DNA of 64,000 nucleotides from an uncultured Mobiluncus sp. GTDB lineage: Bacteria; Actinomycetota; Actinomycetes; Actinomycetales; Actinomycetaceae. The notes below the pieces were generated by a model. The model was not told where the DNA came from. It made no database searches and was given only the letters and a program-made list of their open reading frames with translations. The DNA lies in the NCBI RefSeq assembly GCF_947087965.1, contig NZ_CAMUES010000002.1:1-64000 (forward strand). Reading direction: 5' to 3'. The first letter of the stretch is position 1; every line of letters starts with the position of its first letter. Below are positions 48,150-57,531 of the stretch, one piece after another. Position numbers and translations under genes: made by a program.

Positions 48150-48602
48150 GTGCACTGTCCGTTTTGTCATCACGAAGATTCCCGCGTGATTGATTCACGT
48201 ACTTCTGACGACGGTGCCTCCATTCGGCGGCGTCGTGAATGCCCCAGTTGCGGCCGGCGTTTCACCACTTTGGAAACCACACTGCTGCTGATTAAGAAAC
48301 GTTCCGGAGCAACCGAGCCGTTCCGGCGTAGCAAGGTTATTGCCGGTTTGGCCAAAGCCACCCAAGGCCGTCCCATCAGCCCAGACCAACTCGCACTTAT
48401 GGCACAAGGTATTGAGGAAACCCTGCGGGCTTCCGGGAAAGCCATTATCAACTCCGAAGAAGTCGGCAAAGCCATTTTGGAACCATTGAAGGAATTGGAC
48501 GAAGTTGCCTACCTGCGTTTCGCTTCGGTTTACTCTGATTTCAACTCTTTGGAGGACTTTGAGGATGCTATCGCCTCACTAAAGAGCCACTCGCAGAGTT
48601 AA
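48150..48602 (+). CDS. nrdR: Transcriptional repressor NrdR
   Basis: A 150-residue repressor of ribonucleotide reductase genes that senses ATP and dATP. The zinc ribbon is CPFCHHEDSRVIDSR and CPSCGRRFTTLE; the ATP-cone domain begins IKKRSGATEPFRRSKVIAGL. The GTG at 48150, after GGAGGG, gives the family's standard beginning MHCPFC; a longer frame has no homology. It follows the LysM gene by about 95 bp on the same strand, an order also common elsewhere in actinobacteria (lexA, LysM, nrdR). Confidence 0.97.
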   Translation: MHCPFCHHEDSRVIDSRTSDDGASIRRRRECPSCGRRFTTLETTLLLIKKRSGATEPFRRSKVIAGLAKATQGRPISPDQLALMAQGIEETLRASGKAIINSEEVGKAILEPLKELDEVAYLRFASVYSDFNSLEDFEDAIASLKSHSQS

Positions 48603-48652
48603 CCGCAGGTTACCATGAAGCGAGCTTGCGGCACTTTCCGAGCTGCTAACCC

Positions 48653-50446
48653 TTACATACGGAAACCTTCAGAGAGTCGTTCCAGGACGGATTGACGCAC
48701 TATGCGGCGTTGAATCTTGCCAAGTTCGTTATGCGCCAGCTGCTCCGGGAAAGAAACCGAACGTGGAATCGCGTAACGGGGGAGGGAATCTGCAACCCAA
48801 GCCCGAATCTTGTCCAAGGTCAGGCTCGCTCCCGGATTTAGAACCACCGCCGCGTGTACCTGTTCACCCCGGGCGGGGTCAGTCTGATCGGGAATGCCGA
48901 CCACGGCGACTTCCGCCACCTGGGGCATCGTGGCGATTGCGGCCTCCACCACCGAGGGATAGACATTGAAACCAGAGATAATGATGAGCTCTTTGCGCCG
49001 GTCACTCATCCGCAAGAAACCCTCGTGTTCCTCGACCAAATCGCCGGTGCGCAACCAATGATCGGGAGTAAACAGCAAATCGGTTTCGACCTGATCTCGC
49101 CAATAACCAGGAGAACACCCCGGTCCCTTCACCACGAGTTCCCCCACCTCGCCGGGCTCGACATCAACCAGAGTATCCGGATCGATGACCCGCACTTGGA
49201 TAGAAGGGAACACGATGCCCATGTAGCCAAGTTTACGTTCGGGGCTCATGGGGGAGCCCAGTACCGTCGGTGAGGTCTCCGTCATGCCGTAGCCTTCGAT
49301 GATGTAGCCGGAAGTGGCTTTTTCCCAGCGTTTTGCGACTTCCTGAGTCAGCGGCATAGCTCCGGAAATGGCGTATTTAAACGTTGATAAATCTATTTTC
49401 GGGTTTTCTTCGGCGGCTTTCGCTAGGCGGTCAAAAATGGGAGGCACTCCCACAATGAAAGTGCCCGGACGCCGGCGTTGAGCAGCCAGGGCGGCTCGGG
49501 TGCTGAATTTCGGGAATAACACCGCGGTGGCTCCCAAACCAATCGCCCCGTTCAGGGACAGCGTCAGGCCAAAAGCGTGAAAGAACGGCAGAACGCAGAA
49601 CCAGGTTTCTTTGCCGGGACGCAGCTTGGTCACCCAGGTCACATTGGCAAACAAGTTAGACACCAAGTTCCGATTGGTCAAAATGACGGCTTTCGGCTTG
49701 CCGGTAGTTCCCCCCGTGTGGAGCATCACGGCCGGAACATCCGGGTCGACGCGCACGATGCGGTTATGCGGTTTCTGTTTTTCCAGCAGCGTATCGTAAT
49801 CGGGCAAATCTTTGGCCTGCGGGTCGCAAAGCTGTTGGTGTAACTCCTTCGCTTTCTTAATCGGCAGGTGCAAAGCGAAACGCAGCCGCCGGGGCAAAGC
49901 CGCAGAAACATCGAGGGAAATAACTTCGGTGTCCATGTCGCGCACCAGCTCAGTGACGCTTAAGGCGGTCTTTTGCCACACAAAAACCAGTTTGGATTCC
50001 GCATTTTCGATTTGCCACTTCAGCTCTGCCGGGGCCGCCAGGGGGTTGTGCAACACGCACACCACCCCGAGTTGCAGGCAGGAATAGAGCAGATAGACGA
50101 ACTGCGGGCAGTTCGGGGCCACAACGGAAACCCGGTCGCCACGCTTGACGCCGTGTTCAAGCAGGAGCGCCGATGTGCGCTGCACATTTTCGCCCAGCTG
50201 CCGGTATGTAGTGGTGGCGCCGAAAAAATCCAAGGCTACACGGCGCGGATATTTATTGGACTGAGTGCGCAAAACGTCAATCATCAGCTGATCGGTGACG
50301 GGAATTTGGTCGGGAACGTCGGGATTATAAAGCAGACGCATTCGTTTGGTCAGCTCTGAATCTTGCTCGGGGGGAGTATGCACGTATCTGGGCAGATGAA
50401 TCCCCGCAGCGGGAGCGAGTTCCAACAAATCCACTGTTTCAGTCAT
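48653..50446 (-). CDS. Long-chain fatty acid-CoA ligase (AMP-binding enzyme)
   Basis: A 597-residue member of the adenylate-forming family that activates fatty acids as acyl-AMP and then acyl-CoA. The AMP-binding P-loop is HTGGTTGKPKAV, then GYGMTETSP, LRTGDLVE, and the hinge and C-terminal RRKELIIISGFNVYPSVVE, ending with catalytic Lys in GKIQRR. The large N-terminal domain has no membrane anchor. Chain-length specificity cannot be told. A TAGGGT box lies 6 nt before the ATG, so it may be leaderless. It lies downstream of serA on the same strand, separated by 232 bp. Confidence 0.9.
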   Translation of the reverse strand: MTETVDLLELAPAAGIHLPRYVHTPPEQDSELTKRMRLLYNPDVPDQIPVTDQLMIDVLRTQSNKYPRRVALDFFGATTTYRQLGENVQRTSALLLEHGVKRGDRVSVVAPNCPQFVYLLYSCLQLGVVCVLHNPLAAPAELKWQIENAESKLVFVWQKTALSVTELVRDMDTEVISLDVSAALPRRLRFALHLPIKKAKELHQQLCDPQAKDLPDYDTLLEKQKPHNRIVRVDPDVPAVMLHTGGTTGKPKAVILTNRNLVSNLFANVTWVTKLRPGKETWFCVLPFFHAFGLTLSLNGAIGLGATAVLFPKFSTRAALAAQRRRPGTFIVGVPPIFDRLAKAAEENPKIDLSTFKYAISGAMPLTQEVAKRWEKATSGYIIEGYGMTETSPTVLGSPMSPERKLGYMGIVFPSIQVRVIDPDTLVDVEPGEVGELVVKGPGCSPGYWRDQVETDLLFTPDHWLRTGDLVEEHEGFLRMSDRRKELIIISGFNVYPSVVEAAIATMPQVAEVAVVGIPDQTDPARGEQVHAAVVLNPGASLTLDKIRAWVADSLPRYAIPRSVSFPEQLAHNELGKIQRRIVRQSVLERLSEGFRM

Positions 50447-50678
50447 ACCTCAACCCTAACGCAAACTGGCCGGTCAAATCCTTTTCATCAGGATATTGTC
50501 CGGTAAAACCCGGCGCTCCCGGCGACGGGAAGCTCAGCGAAAAGCGGGACAAAATCGACGAAAACCCGACAAAACGTCCGGCGCGACGAAACTTCTGCCA
50601 GCTAAACGTATCTTGACCCGATGCGCAGTCTCCTCACAGAGGCGCCGACCATCCGGCCTTTTCGGTTCGTCAGGGGAG

Positions 50679-51920
50679 TTAGTTAACCGCAGTTTCTTCG
50701 TCCCGAACGAAGCCCTCTATCGGAATGCAACGCAGGGACAGCGTGGATTCAAATTTAGAGATTTCATCGAGCGCCGCCTTGGGCATCTCGGAGGAAATAT
50801 CGCCGATAACGTAACCGACTTCACCGTTGGTACCCAGGACCTGACCTTCGATGTTCACTCCGGCATCAGAGAATAATTGGTTGATTTTCGCCATCACGCC
50901 GGGGATATTCTTGTGAATTAAAGTGATGCGGTACTTGGTATTGCCAGTCGGTTCCAGGCTCAAGTTCGGCATGTTTACGCTCATCACGGTTTCACCGGAC
51001 TGCAGGTAGGTGCAGAGTTTCCCGGCCACGAACCAGCCGATGTCCTCCTGAGCCTCCAGCGTAGACCCGCCGATGTGCGGGGTGAGAATGGTGTTTTCTT
51101 TGCCCATAATCGGGGAGTGGAACTCCTCGCCATTCTTGCGCGGTTCATCGGGGAACACGTCAATGGCGCAACCCCCAATTTGGCCCGAATCCAAAGCCTC
51201 GGCCAAGTCGTCGAGGTTGACGACAAAACCGCGGGACAAGTTCAACAGTTTCGCTCCGGGCTTCATCTGAGCCATTTGTACCCTGGTGAACATGTTTTCG
51301 TTAGAGGCGCGTCCGTCCACGTGCAGCGACACGAAATCAGCGCCCTGCAGGGCTTCCTCCAGAGAGTTGCACTGTTTTGCGTTGCCAATGGGCAGCTTCT
51401 TTGCCAAGTCGTAGAACTGGACTTTCATGCCCATGGCCTCAGCCAGGATGGACAGTTGGGTACCGGTTGAAGAATAGCCGATAATCCCCAGGGTCTTGCC
51501 GCGCACCTCGTGGGAGCCTTTGGCGGTCTTTTGCCAGTCGGCGTTTTGCAGGTGAAAGTTACGCACCGGCAGCTGACGGGCCAGCGCGATAATCTCGGCG
51601 ATGGCCAGTTCCGCCACGGAACGCGTGTTGGAGTAAGGGGCGTTGAATACTGCCACTCCGTGTTTTGCCGCTTCTGGCAGGTCGATTTGGTTCGTGCCAA
51701 TCGTGAAAGTCCCGGCGCAGACCAGGTCCGGGCATTCATCGAAAACTCGCTTGCTCAGGTTCGTCTTGGAGCGAATCCCGACCATCTGATAGCCCTGCAG
51801 AGCCTTAATCAGGTCATTTTCGTCCAGAGCGCCGTCTACCCGGTCGACTTGGACATTTGCGTCGCTAAATACTTTGTCGGCGACTTCGTGGGGGTTTTCA
51901 AGCAGCAGTATCTTTGTCAT
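50679..51920 (-). CDS. serA: D-3-phosphoglycerate dehydrogenase, short (E. coli-type) form
   Basis: First enzyme of serine synthesis, 413 residues: substrate and nucleotide-binding domains, then one ACT domain (about 338-413, YRITLIHKNIPGVMAKINQLF). Active-site Arg (NLSRGFVVNL), Glu (DVFPDEP) and His (LTPHIGGST) are present. The dinucleotide motif, usually GYGxIG, reads GYSSTG. Most actinobacteria have a ~530-residue form with an extra domain; this short form is more like the proteobacterial one and could have been acquired by transfer. TAGAGT lies 6 nt before the ATG (51927-51932), suggesting a leaderless message. Confidence 0.95.
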   Translation of the reverse strand: MTKILLLENPHEVADKVFSDANVQVDRVDGALDENDLIKALQGYQMVGIRSKTNLSKRVFDECPDLVCAGTFTIGTNQIDLPEAAKHGVAVFNAPYSNTRSVAELAIAEIIALARQLPVRNFHLQNADWQKTAKGSHEVRGKTLGIIGYSSTGTQLSILAEAMGMKVQFYDLAKKLPIGNAKQCNSLEEALQGADFVSLHVDGRASNENMFTRVQMAQMKPGAKLLNLSRGFVVNLDDLAEALDSGQIGGCAIDVFPDEPRKNGEEFHSPIMGKENTILTPHIGGSTLEAQEDIGWFVAGKLCTYLQSGETVMSVNMPNLSLEPTGNTKYRITLIHKNIPGVMAKINQLFSDAGVNIEGQVLGTNGEVGYVIGDISSEMPKAALDEISKFESTLSLRCIPIEGFVRDEETAVN

Positions 51921-51988
51921 AGCACCACTCTAGACCAAAAGTGTGCGGTGCTGAAATCCCATGTCAGGGGTAGTCTCACGGGTTGGCG

Positions 51989-54394
51989 TCAATCCTCGGT
52001 AGCGGGTAAGTCCATTCCCGCGGGTAAATCGCTGGCCAAGACATGCATCCGTTTCGTGCAGCGCGTCATCGCCACGTAGAGGTCTCCGGCTGACTGGTTG
52101 GCGATAACGGCGGGTTCCACCAAGATGACCGTGTCGAACTCGAGCCCTTTTGCTGCCCGCGAATCCAGGCAACACACCTGTTCAGCTATGACATCGGCGG
52201 TTTCTAAGCCCAAGGCTGAAGCGAGGTACGAACGCGCCGCGGTGGGGACGATAATCGCTAGCTTGCCGGTCCCCTCACCGACTTCCGCTTCCAAACGTGC
52301 CGTTTCTGCCTGGAGAGTGTCTCTGAGAACGGGCACAAGGTTCCCCGCCCCGGACACCGGTTCCTCCAGGTTGGCCCGTGGTTCGCCCTTCAGCCGGGTA
52401 AAGGCCAGGGCTCCCGCCACATCCCGGGCCGACTGCAGCGGCACTACCGCGCTCTCAGGACTGGCCGCCAGCACCTTTTGCGCCAGATCCATCACCGCAC
52501 GAGGGGTGCGGTAGTTGATGGTGAGCTGCTCCATCACCGGAGCGGCGCGCATGGCTGGACCTAAGAGGTCGGACCACGATGGTGTGTTCGACCAGCTTTG
52601 CGATGCTTGGTTGACGTCCCCAACCACGGTGAACGACCGGGAAGGACACCGGCGCAGCAGCAGATGCCAGTCCATCGGCGAAAGCTCTTGTGCCTCGTCC
52701 ACAACGACATGCCCGTAAGCCCAGGAACGGTCCGCCCGGGCGCGTTGAGCTAGGGGAGAGAGGCTCACCTCACCGCGGGTTGACCGCGCCAGCATCCGCG
52801 CGTTGATGAGCCCTCCGCCCAAATCCATCGCTTCAATAGCCTCCGCCGCCCGCTCGATTTCGCGCTGTTCGCGGGTGTGGCGTTGTGCCGCGGAATCCGT
52901 CATTCCCGGTAGCGGCCCCAGCAGCTCAGCCAGTTCATCCAAAATCGGCACATCCGCATCCGTGAAGGGGCTGGTCTTGGGGCGTTGCAACGCGGCGATT
53001 TCCTCCGCGGTGAAAATTCCCGAGGCGATACGCTGCAAATAATCCGGATAAGCATAGAGCCGCGCCAACAAATCAGGGGCAGCCGCGGGCAGGTAACAGC
53101 GGTTGACCGCCCGGCGCACCTCCGCCGAGCCGCGGATTTCCTCGGTCATCCACTCCATGTCCTCTTTGGTGGGGGTCTGGCCGGCATAGAGCTTGGTCAA
53201 CTCGCGGACCAGGAATTTGGCGTAGGCAGCCCAATGCTGATTGTGGGTGGAGCCACCGTGCGAACCGGCTTCCATTGCCTCACGCACCAAAGCGGCGCTT
53301 AGATTCAGCTGGACGTGGTCTAACTGCAGGATTTGGTCCTCGCGAGGAGGACGCTTCAAATCGGCCACGGCCGCGGCGGCGACTTTAATCCAGCGGGTAT
53401 CACCTTTCAAAGCGCGCAGTTCTGGACGTTCCGCCACGGCGTGTACGCCGGGGAAGCATTCCCCGATAGTCAGGCTGACCACTCCGGTCTCGCCTAAGGC
53501 GGGAAGCACCCGCTCAATGTAGCGCAAAAATGTGTGGTTGGGACCAATGACCAAAACCCCCTGGGAATCCAGCTGATCCCGGTGGGCATAGAGCAGATAA
53601 GCAGCCCGATGCAGCGCCACCGCCGTCTTGCCGGTGCCCGGTCCGCCCTGCACCACCAAAAAAGCGTTCAGGTCGGAACGAATCACCCGGTCTTGCTCGG
53701 CCTGAATCGTCGAGACAATGTCGGACATCTGGCCGCTGCGCGCTCGGGAGAGGGCAGCCATCAAAGCACCCTCACCCTGCAGTGACGCCGTCTGGGCGGC
53801 GTCGGTTTCGGCACCGGAAGCTAACAGCTCATCCTCCACGCCCACCACTTCGCGCAAACTGGTGGCAACGTGTCGCCGCTTCCACACCCCCATCGGGGCT
53901 ACTGCCGTGGCTTGATAGAACGGTTGGGCGACTTTCGCTCGCCAATCCACCAACAGTTGGCGAGACACGCCTTCACCAGGTTTTTCCTCAAGTTTTTCCA
54001 ACGCGGCCGGTGTTTCCAGAGGGTTGTCGGAAGGGTTCTCGGTGGGAGAAAGTGCCGGAGTACCGAGAGCCGGTGCCTCGGCATCGGTCGCATCAAAGTC
54101 TCGCAAACCTACGCGGCCAATGTGGAAACTGGTTCCGTCCTCCAGGTCTAAACCGCCAAAGACCAGGCGATTTTCCACGCTTTCTAGGCGGGTGGCTTCG
54201 TCTCCGTAATGCGCCGCCAAGGCGTCGCGGTCGGCCCTGGCAGAGGGGTTAGAACTCATTTCCGCAGCGACCTCGTCCTGTCGTCGACGGTAATAGACCC
54301 GCAGTTCATCGAGGGTTTTATAGGCGCGGTCAACGAAAGCTTGCTCTTTGGCAATCTCGGATTGCCAGGACGACGGCACCGTTGCGTCAGCCAA
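51989..54394 (-). CDS. helD: HelD/HelR-like RNA polymerase-associated ATPase
   Basis: An 801-residue superfamily 1 helicase-like protein. It has a long N-terminal coiled-coil (about 10-90, EQAFVDRAYKTLDELRVYYRRRQDEV) and Walker A QGGPGTGKTAVALHRAAYLL at about 246-265. A second motor part carries VVVDEAQELSPMDWHLLLRRC (about 565), SFTVVGDVNQ and AAKGLEFDTVILVEP. This is the pattern of HelD, which removes and recycles stalled RNA polymerase and in some actinobacteria protects against rifampicin. The TTG start has GAGGAG 7 nt upstream. It lies 68 bp upstream of serA on the same strand. Confidence 0.88.
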   Translation of the reverse strand: MADATVPSSWQSEIAKEQAFVDRAYKTLDELRVYYRRRQDEVAAEMSSNPSARADRDALAAHYGDEATRLESVENRLVFGGLDLEDGTSFHIGRVGLRDFDATDAEAPALGTPALSPTENPSDNPLETPAALEKLEEKPGEGVSRQLLVDWRAKVAQPFYQATAVAPMGVWKRRHVATSLREVVGVEDELLASGAETDAAQTASLQGEGALMAALSRARSGQMSDIVSTIQAEQDRVIRSDLNAFLVVQGGPGTGKTAVALHRAAYLLYAHRDQLDSQGVLVIGPNHTFLRYIERVLPALGETGVVSLTIGECFPGVHAVAERPELRALKGDTRWIKVAAAAVADLKRPPREDQILQLDHVQLNLSAALVREAMEAGSHGGSTHNQHWAAYAKFLVRELTKLYAGQTPTKEDMEWMTEEIRGSAEVRRAVNRCYLPAAAPDLLARLYAYPDYLQRIASGIFTAEEIAALQRPKTSPFTDADVPILDELAELLGPLPGMTDSAAQRHTREQREIERAAEAIEAMDLGGGLINARMLARSTRGEVSLSPLAQRARADRSWAYGHVVVDEAQELSPMDWHLLLRRCPSRSFTVVGDVNQASQSWSNTPSWSDLLGPAMRAAPVMEQLTINYRTPRAVMDLAQKVLAASPESAVVPLQSARDVAGALAFTRLKGEPRANLEEPVSGAGNLVPVLRDTLQAETARLEAEVGEGTGKLAIIVPTAARSYLASALGLETADVIAEQVCCLDSRAAKGLEFDTVILVEPAVIANQSAGDLYVAMTRCTKRMHVLASDLPAGMDLPATED

Positions 54395-54509
54395 TTTATC
54401 TCTCCTCGGGGCATTAAAAGGGTAATCAATTATGCCCCAAAAGATTTACCGGGAGCGAATTGGGGAAAAGTCTTGATAACATTTAGGGGTTGAACTTTTC
54501 GAGGGAAAA

Positions 54510-55559
54510 ATGGACGCAGACAAATTTGATACCTTATTAGCGCCCGGCGCGGACCTGAGCGGCCACGCCGACGTTATGCTACATCACCTCAACGGGGCGA
54601 TGGACGCCGGGCATTCCGGGCGGGGTATGCTAGAGAACCTGATGGAAGCTCTCCCACATCAGACTATTGCGACATTTAACTCCGATAAATTGGTGGATTT
54701 TCGTTCCCATCGACCCTGGCTGAGTTTTTCAGACTGGAAGTTTACCGAAGTGGAGATGCCCGAAATTCGTCTGGAATTGCTCAGCGACGACAACGACCGG
54801 AATTTCTTGGTATTGCACGGACCGGAACCGGATGCCCAATGGAATCTGTTCTTGGACACCATCCGAGAAATTGTCCGACGCTTGGGAGTGCGCCAGACGG
54901 TAGGCGTGACCGGAATGCCGGCGGGGGTGCCTCACACGCGGCCCACTCCGGTGCATATGCACGGGTCGCGTTCGGAGAGCTTGCCCAAACAGCCCAAGAT
55001 GGTTGGCGAAATGCTGCTGCCGGCAGGGATGGATCAGCTCATCGAATTCACCCTGGGACAAACCGGTCTGGACGCGGGAGGTATCATTGCGGCGGTACCG
55101 TATTACTTGGCAGAAGGGGACTACCCGCCGGCGGCCGCGGCGCTGATGTCAGCGGTGGCAGCCAAGACCGGCTTGGCACTGCCGGTGGGAGACATCGAAG
55201 CCGCTTCCACCCTCACTTTGGGACAAATCAACCAGATGGTGGAACAGTCTGAGGAAGCCGAACACATCGTCGAGATACTGGAACAGCATTTTGACGAAGC
55301 CGAACCGATGGCGATTATTGAGACTCCCGAAGAACCGCTGCCCACCGCCGAGGAATTAGGAGCTCGCCTCGAAGAATTTTTGAAGCGCACAGACCGGCTG
55401 AATCGCGGGGCGAAACTCTCAAATCTTGACGAAGAATTACCTCCAGTGGGCGATGCTTCCGGGATTTCGTCCCTGCGCGACACACCTTACGAAAAACGCA
55501 ACATCGAACAGTTGCGTCCCCGCCGGGGTCGGCATCGCCGCGACACCCCGGAGGATTAA
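54510..55559 (+). CDS. PAC2 (proteasome assembly chaperone 2) family protein
   Basis: A 349-residue cytosolic protein with a PAC2-type domain: RPWLSFSDWKFTEVEMPEI, the LLHGPEPD-like FLVLHGPEPDAQWNLF, VRQTVGVTGMPAGVPHTRP and GIIAAVPYYLAEGDYPPAA are family landmarks in actinobacteria. A C-terminal acidic and helical part (about 235-300) precedes a basic end. Despite the family name, bacterial members are not shown to assemble proteasomes, and no proteasome genes lie nearby. GAGGG stands before the ATG. It is divergent from helD. Confidence 0.85.
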   Translation: MDADKFDTLLAPGADLSGHADVMLHHLNGAMDAGHSGRGMLENLMEALPHQTIATFNSDKLVDFRSHRPWLSFSDWKFTEVEMPEIRLELLSDDNDRNFLVLHGPEPDAQWNLFLDTIREIVRRLGVRQTVGVTGMPAGVPHTRPTPVHMHGSRSESLPKQPKMVGEMLLPAGMDQLIEFTLGQTGLDAGGIIAAVPYYLAEGDYPPAAAALMSAVAAKTGLALPVGDIEAASTLTLGQINQMVEQSEEAEHIVEILEQHFDEAEPMAIIETPEEPLPTAEELGARLEEFLKRTDRLNRGAKLSNLDEELPPVGDASGISSLRDTPYEKRNIEQLRPRRGRHRRDTPED

Positions 55560-55591
55560 ACCTGCCGATAAACCCTTAGAATGCCGGATAA

Positions 55592-56902
55592 TTAGCGAGT
55601 CCAGCTCCCCAGTGGCTGATCACCGGAAGGGGCTTCGTAAACCGGGAACATAATGTTGGGATTGATAAAGCCGAGCCATGCTACAGTCATCCCGGCCACT
55701 AAAGCAACGCAGAGCCAACCGATGCCTGGTCCAATCAGGTTCGAGCGATTCCCCGGATCCGTGCCGATTCCCACCAGGTTTACCCGCGAGGGGTTCATCG
55801 GGTAGTACCACGCTTGGGGACCCTGGGCGGCGACCTCATCGAGACTGTTCTCTTCGCTACCGAGTTCCGCCCGGTTAGCTTCCTCAATCCGGGCTCGTGC
55901 CGTGGCACGTTCAAAGGCTTCGCGTTGCGCCAACAGTTCCGCCTCACGCTTCAGACGGGCTTTTTCCGCCGCTGCGCGCACTTTCGGAGGGCGCGGGTCG
56001 AAGCGAGGATCGTTTGCTGGCAGGGCGGTGATTTTCACCGTCGTGGGTCCTTCGGGAGTGTGCAGTTCGGAAACTGCGGTGTGAGGTTGAGTCTGGTCCT
56101 GCGGGACTCCCGGGGTGACGCGCCACACTCCTTTCGATTCTTCCTCCAGTTGGTTTCGCACCAGTTTTTGCAGCAGCAGGATGGTGCGGCGCTGGAAGCC
56201 GGGAATCCGCACTTTTCCGTACTGTGCGGGCATTCCCAGGGGAGCCCACATGAGCGACACTTCGAAACCACCGGGGTGACCGGCATGGCTGTTGATGCGT
56301 CGGATTCCGCTGATAGATGCCGGTGCGGTGGCTGGGTCGGAGGCCACGCGTACCCACACCCTGGCAGCTTGTCCGAAACGCAGGAACCCGTAGAGGGTAG
56401 CAAAGGCAAAGAACAGTATCGTGGGCGGGAACAGGAGTACGAAATAGGGGTCTGAATTCGTGATGAGTTCCATGTTGAACAGGCAGGTGCCCGTCATGAT
56501 GAACTGTGCGACCAGGAGCAAGACCGCGTTGATGATGGTATCCGTGTTCCAAGAGTGAGAGTTCTCGAAACGTATGTCACGCGGATCAACAGCAGAAACC
56601 CACGCTGGCAGCGGAAGATGGTAGCGGGCGCAGGTCCGAGCCCGACCGATGTGGAGGTCTTCCGGGTTCAAGGTCAGGTAGTAGTACGTGTTGGCTTCGT
56701 TGGGATCCAAAAAAGGCAACAGCACGGTGACCTCGTAAGGCAGGGTGCGCATGGTATCATTCTCGGTGAGAGGCTCAACTTCTTTGATATACGCTTGAAT
56801 GCGGTAGTACTCCACGCTGCTCTGAGGGCGCGCTCTATAAATGAGGACCACAGCAATCACTAGTGCCACAATCCACCACAGGCCGATAATCAACGCTTGC
56901 AT
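55592..56902 (-). CDS. Three-helix membrane protein of unknown function
   Basis: A 436-residue protein that I do not recognise. A first helix (1-23) anchors the N-terminus, two more lie at about 125-150 and 158-180 (INAVLLLVAQFIMTGTCLF and FVLLFPPTILFFAFATLYGFL), and one near the C-terminus (about 392-412). The soluble part at 200-360 includes a charged helix AAEKARLKREAELLAQREAFERATARARIEEANRA-like region. No catalytic motif is visible. TTTAAT lies 6 nt before the ATG and no ribosome site is present. It is convergent with the PAC2 gene. Confidence 0.7.
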   Translation of the reverse strand: MQALIIGLWWIVALVIAVVLIYRARPQSSVEYYRIQAYIKEVEPLTENDTMRTLPYEVTVLLPFLDPNEANTYYYLTLNPEDLHIGRARTCARYHLPLPAWVSAVDPRDIRFENSHSWNTDTIINAVLLLVAQFIMTGTCLFNMELITNSDPYFVLLFPPTILFFAFATLYGFLRFGQAARVWVRVASDPATAPASISGIRRINSHAGHPGGFEVSLMWAPLGMPAQYGKVRIPGFQRRTILLLQKLVRNQLEEESKGVWRVTPGVPQDQTQPHTAVSELHTPEGPTTVKITALPANDPRFDPRPPKVRAAAEKARLKREAELLAQREAFERATARARIEEANRAELGSEENSLDEVAAQGPQAWYYPMNPSRVNLVGIGTDPGNRSNLIGPGIGWLCVALVAGMTVAWLGFINPNIMFPVYEAPSGDQPLGSWTR

Positions 56903-57066
56903 AACCCAATTAAACCAGTAAAAAGTTCTGTTTATCGAGTTTCGAAGAACTCGTGCACAGACCCATGTGGCGCGATGAGGGTAAAAGCAGGTAAACTAGT
57001 TTGTGTTAACACGTCCGTTTTGGTTTTGGGGTGCGTTCCTCGGCCGCGCATTGAAAGGACATGGTC

Positions 57067-57486
57067 ATGGCATTGTCGGACTATGAAAAGCAAGTCCTGG
57101 CGCAGATGGAGGCCCAGCTCCACAACGAAGATCCCAAGATGGCCGATAGAATGCGCCAGACCTCCACAAAGGTCGGTGAATCCACGGCGAGCCGTTCTCG
57201 TCAGGTTGCTTTCGGGGTCGTTCTGGTTTTGATTGGGGCAGTAGTTCTGGTCGGAGGACTCATCGCCACGCCCTACTTGAAAGGTATGGAATTCTTGGGT
57301 ACCGCTATCGGGGTACTGGGGTTCGTGGTTATCGTCCTGGGGTTTTTAAAAATCTTCGGGCTTGGCTCAAAATCTCCCGCGTCGAAACCGACTCCTCACG
57401 GACAGCCCGCTGGTGCGCCCGCCTCGCGAGGGTCCTTTATGGATCGTCAAAATGAGCGGTGGGAACGCCGTCAGCACGGCGAGTAG
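57067..57486 (+). CDS. DUF3040 family membrane protein
   Basis: A 139-residue actinobacterial protein of unknown role, commonly found near the mraZ/dcw cluster, as here. It begins ALSDYEKQVLAQMEAQLHNEDPKMADRM, the conserved N-terminal segment, followed by two helices (about 50-75 and 80-103) and a Pro/Ser-rich tail that ends SFMDRQNERWERR. The second ATG (57067) is chosen because AAAGGA lies 7 nt upstream; the first is too close to it. A strong terminator follows. Confidence 0.88.
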   Translation: MALSDYEKQVLAQMEAQLHNEDPKMADRMRQTSTKVGESTASRSRQVAFGVVLVLIGAVVLVGGLIATPYLKGMEFLGTAIGVLGFVVIVLGFLKIFGLGSKSPASKPTPHGQPAGAPASRGSFMDRQNERWERRQHGE

Positions 57487-57531
57487 TCCGTTTCGATTCC
57501 CGATTCCGAGTCTCTGACTCACCTGTCTCAT

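Noticed and set aside
54510..55559. Proteasome-related gene cluster
   Set aside because: The PAC2 family name suggests it, but no proteasome, Pup or Mpa/ARC genes occur in the window.
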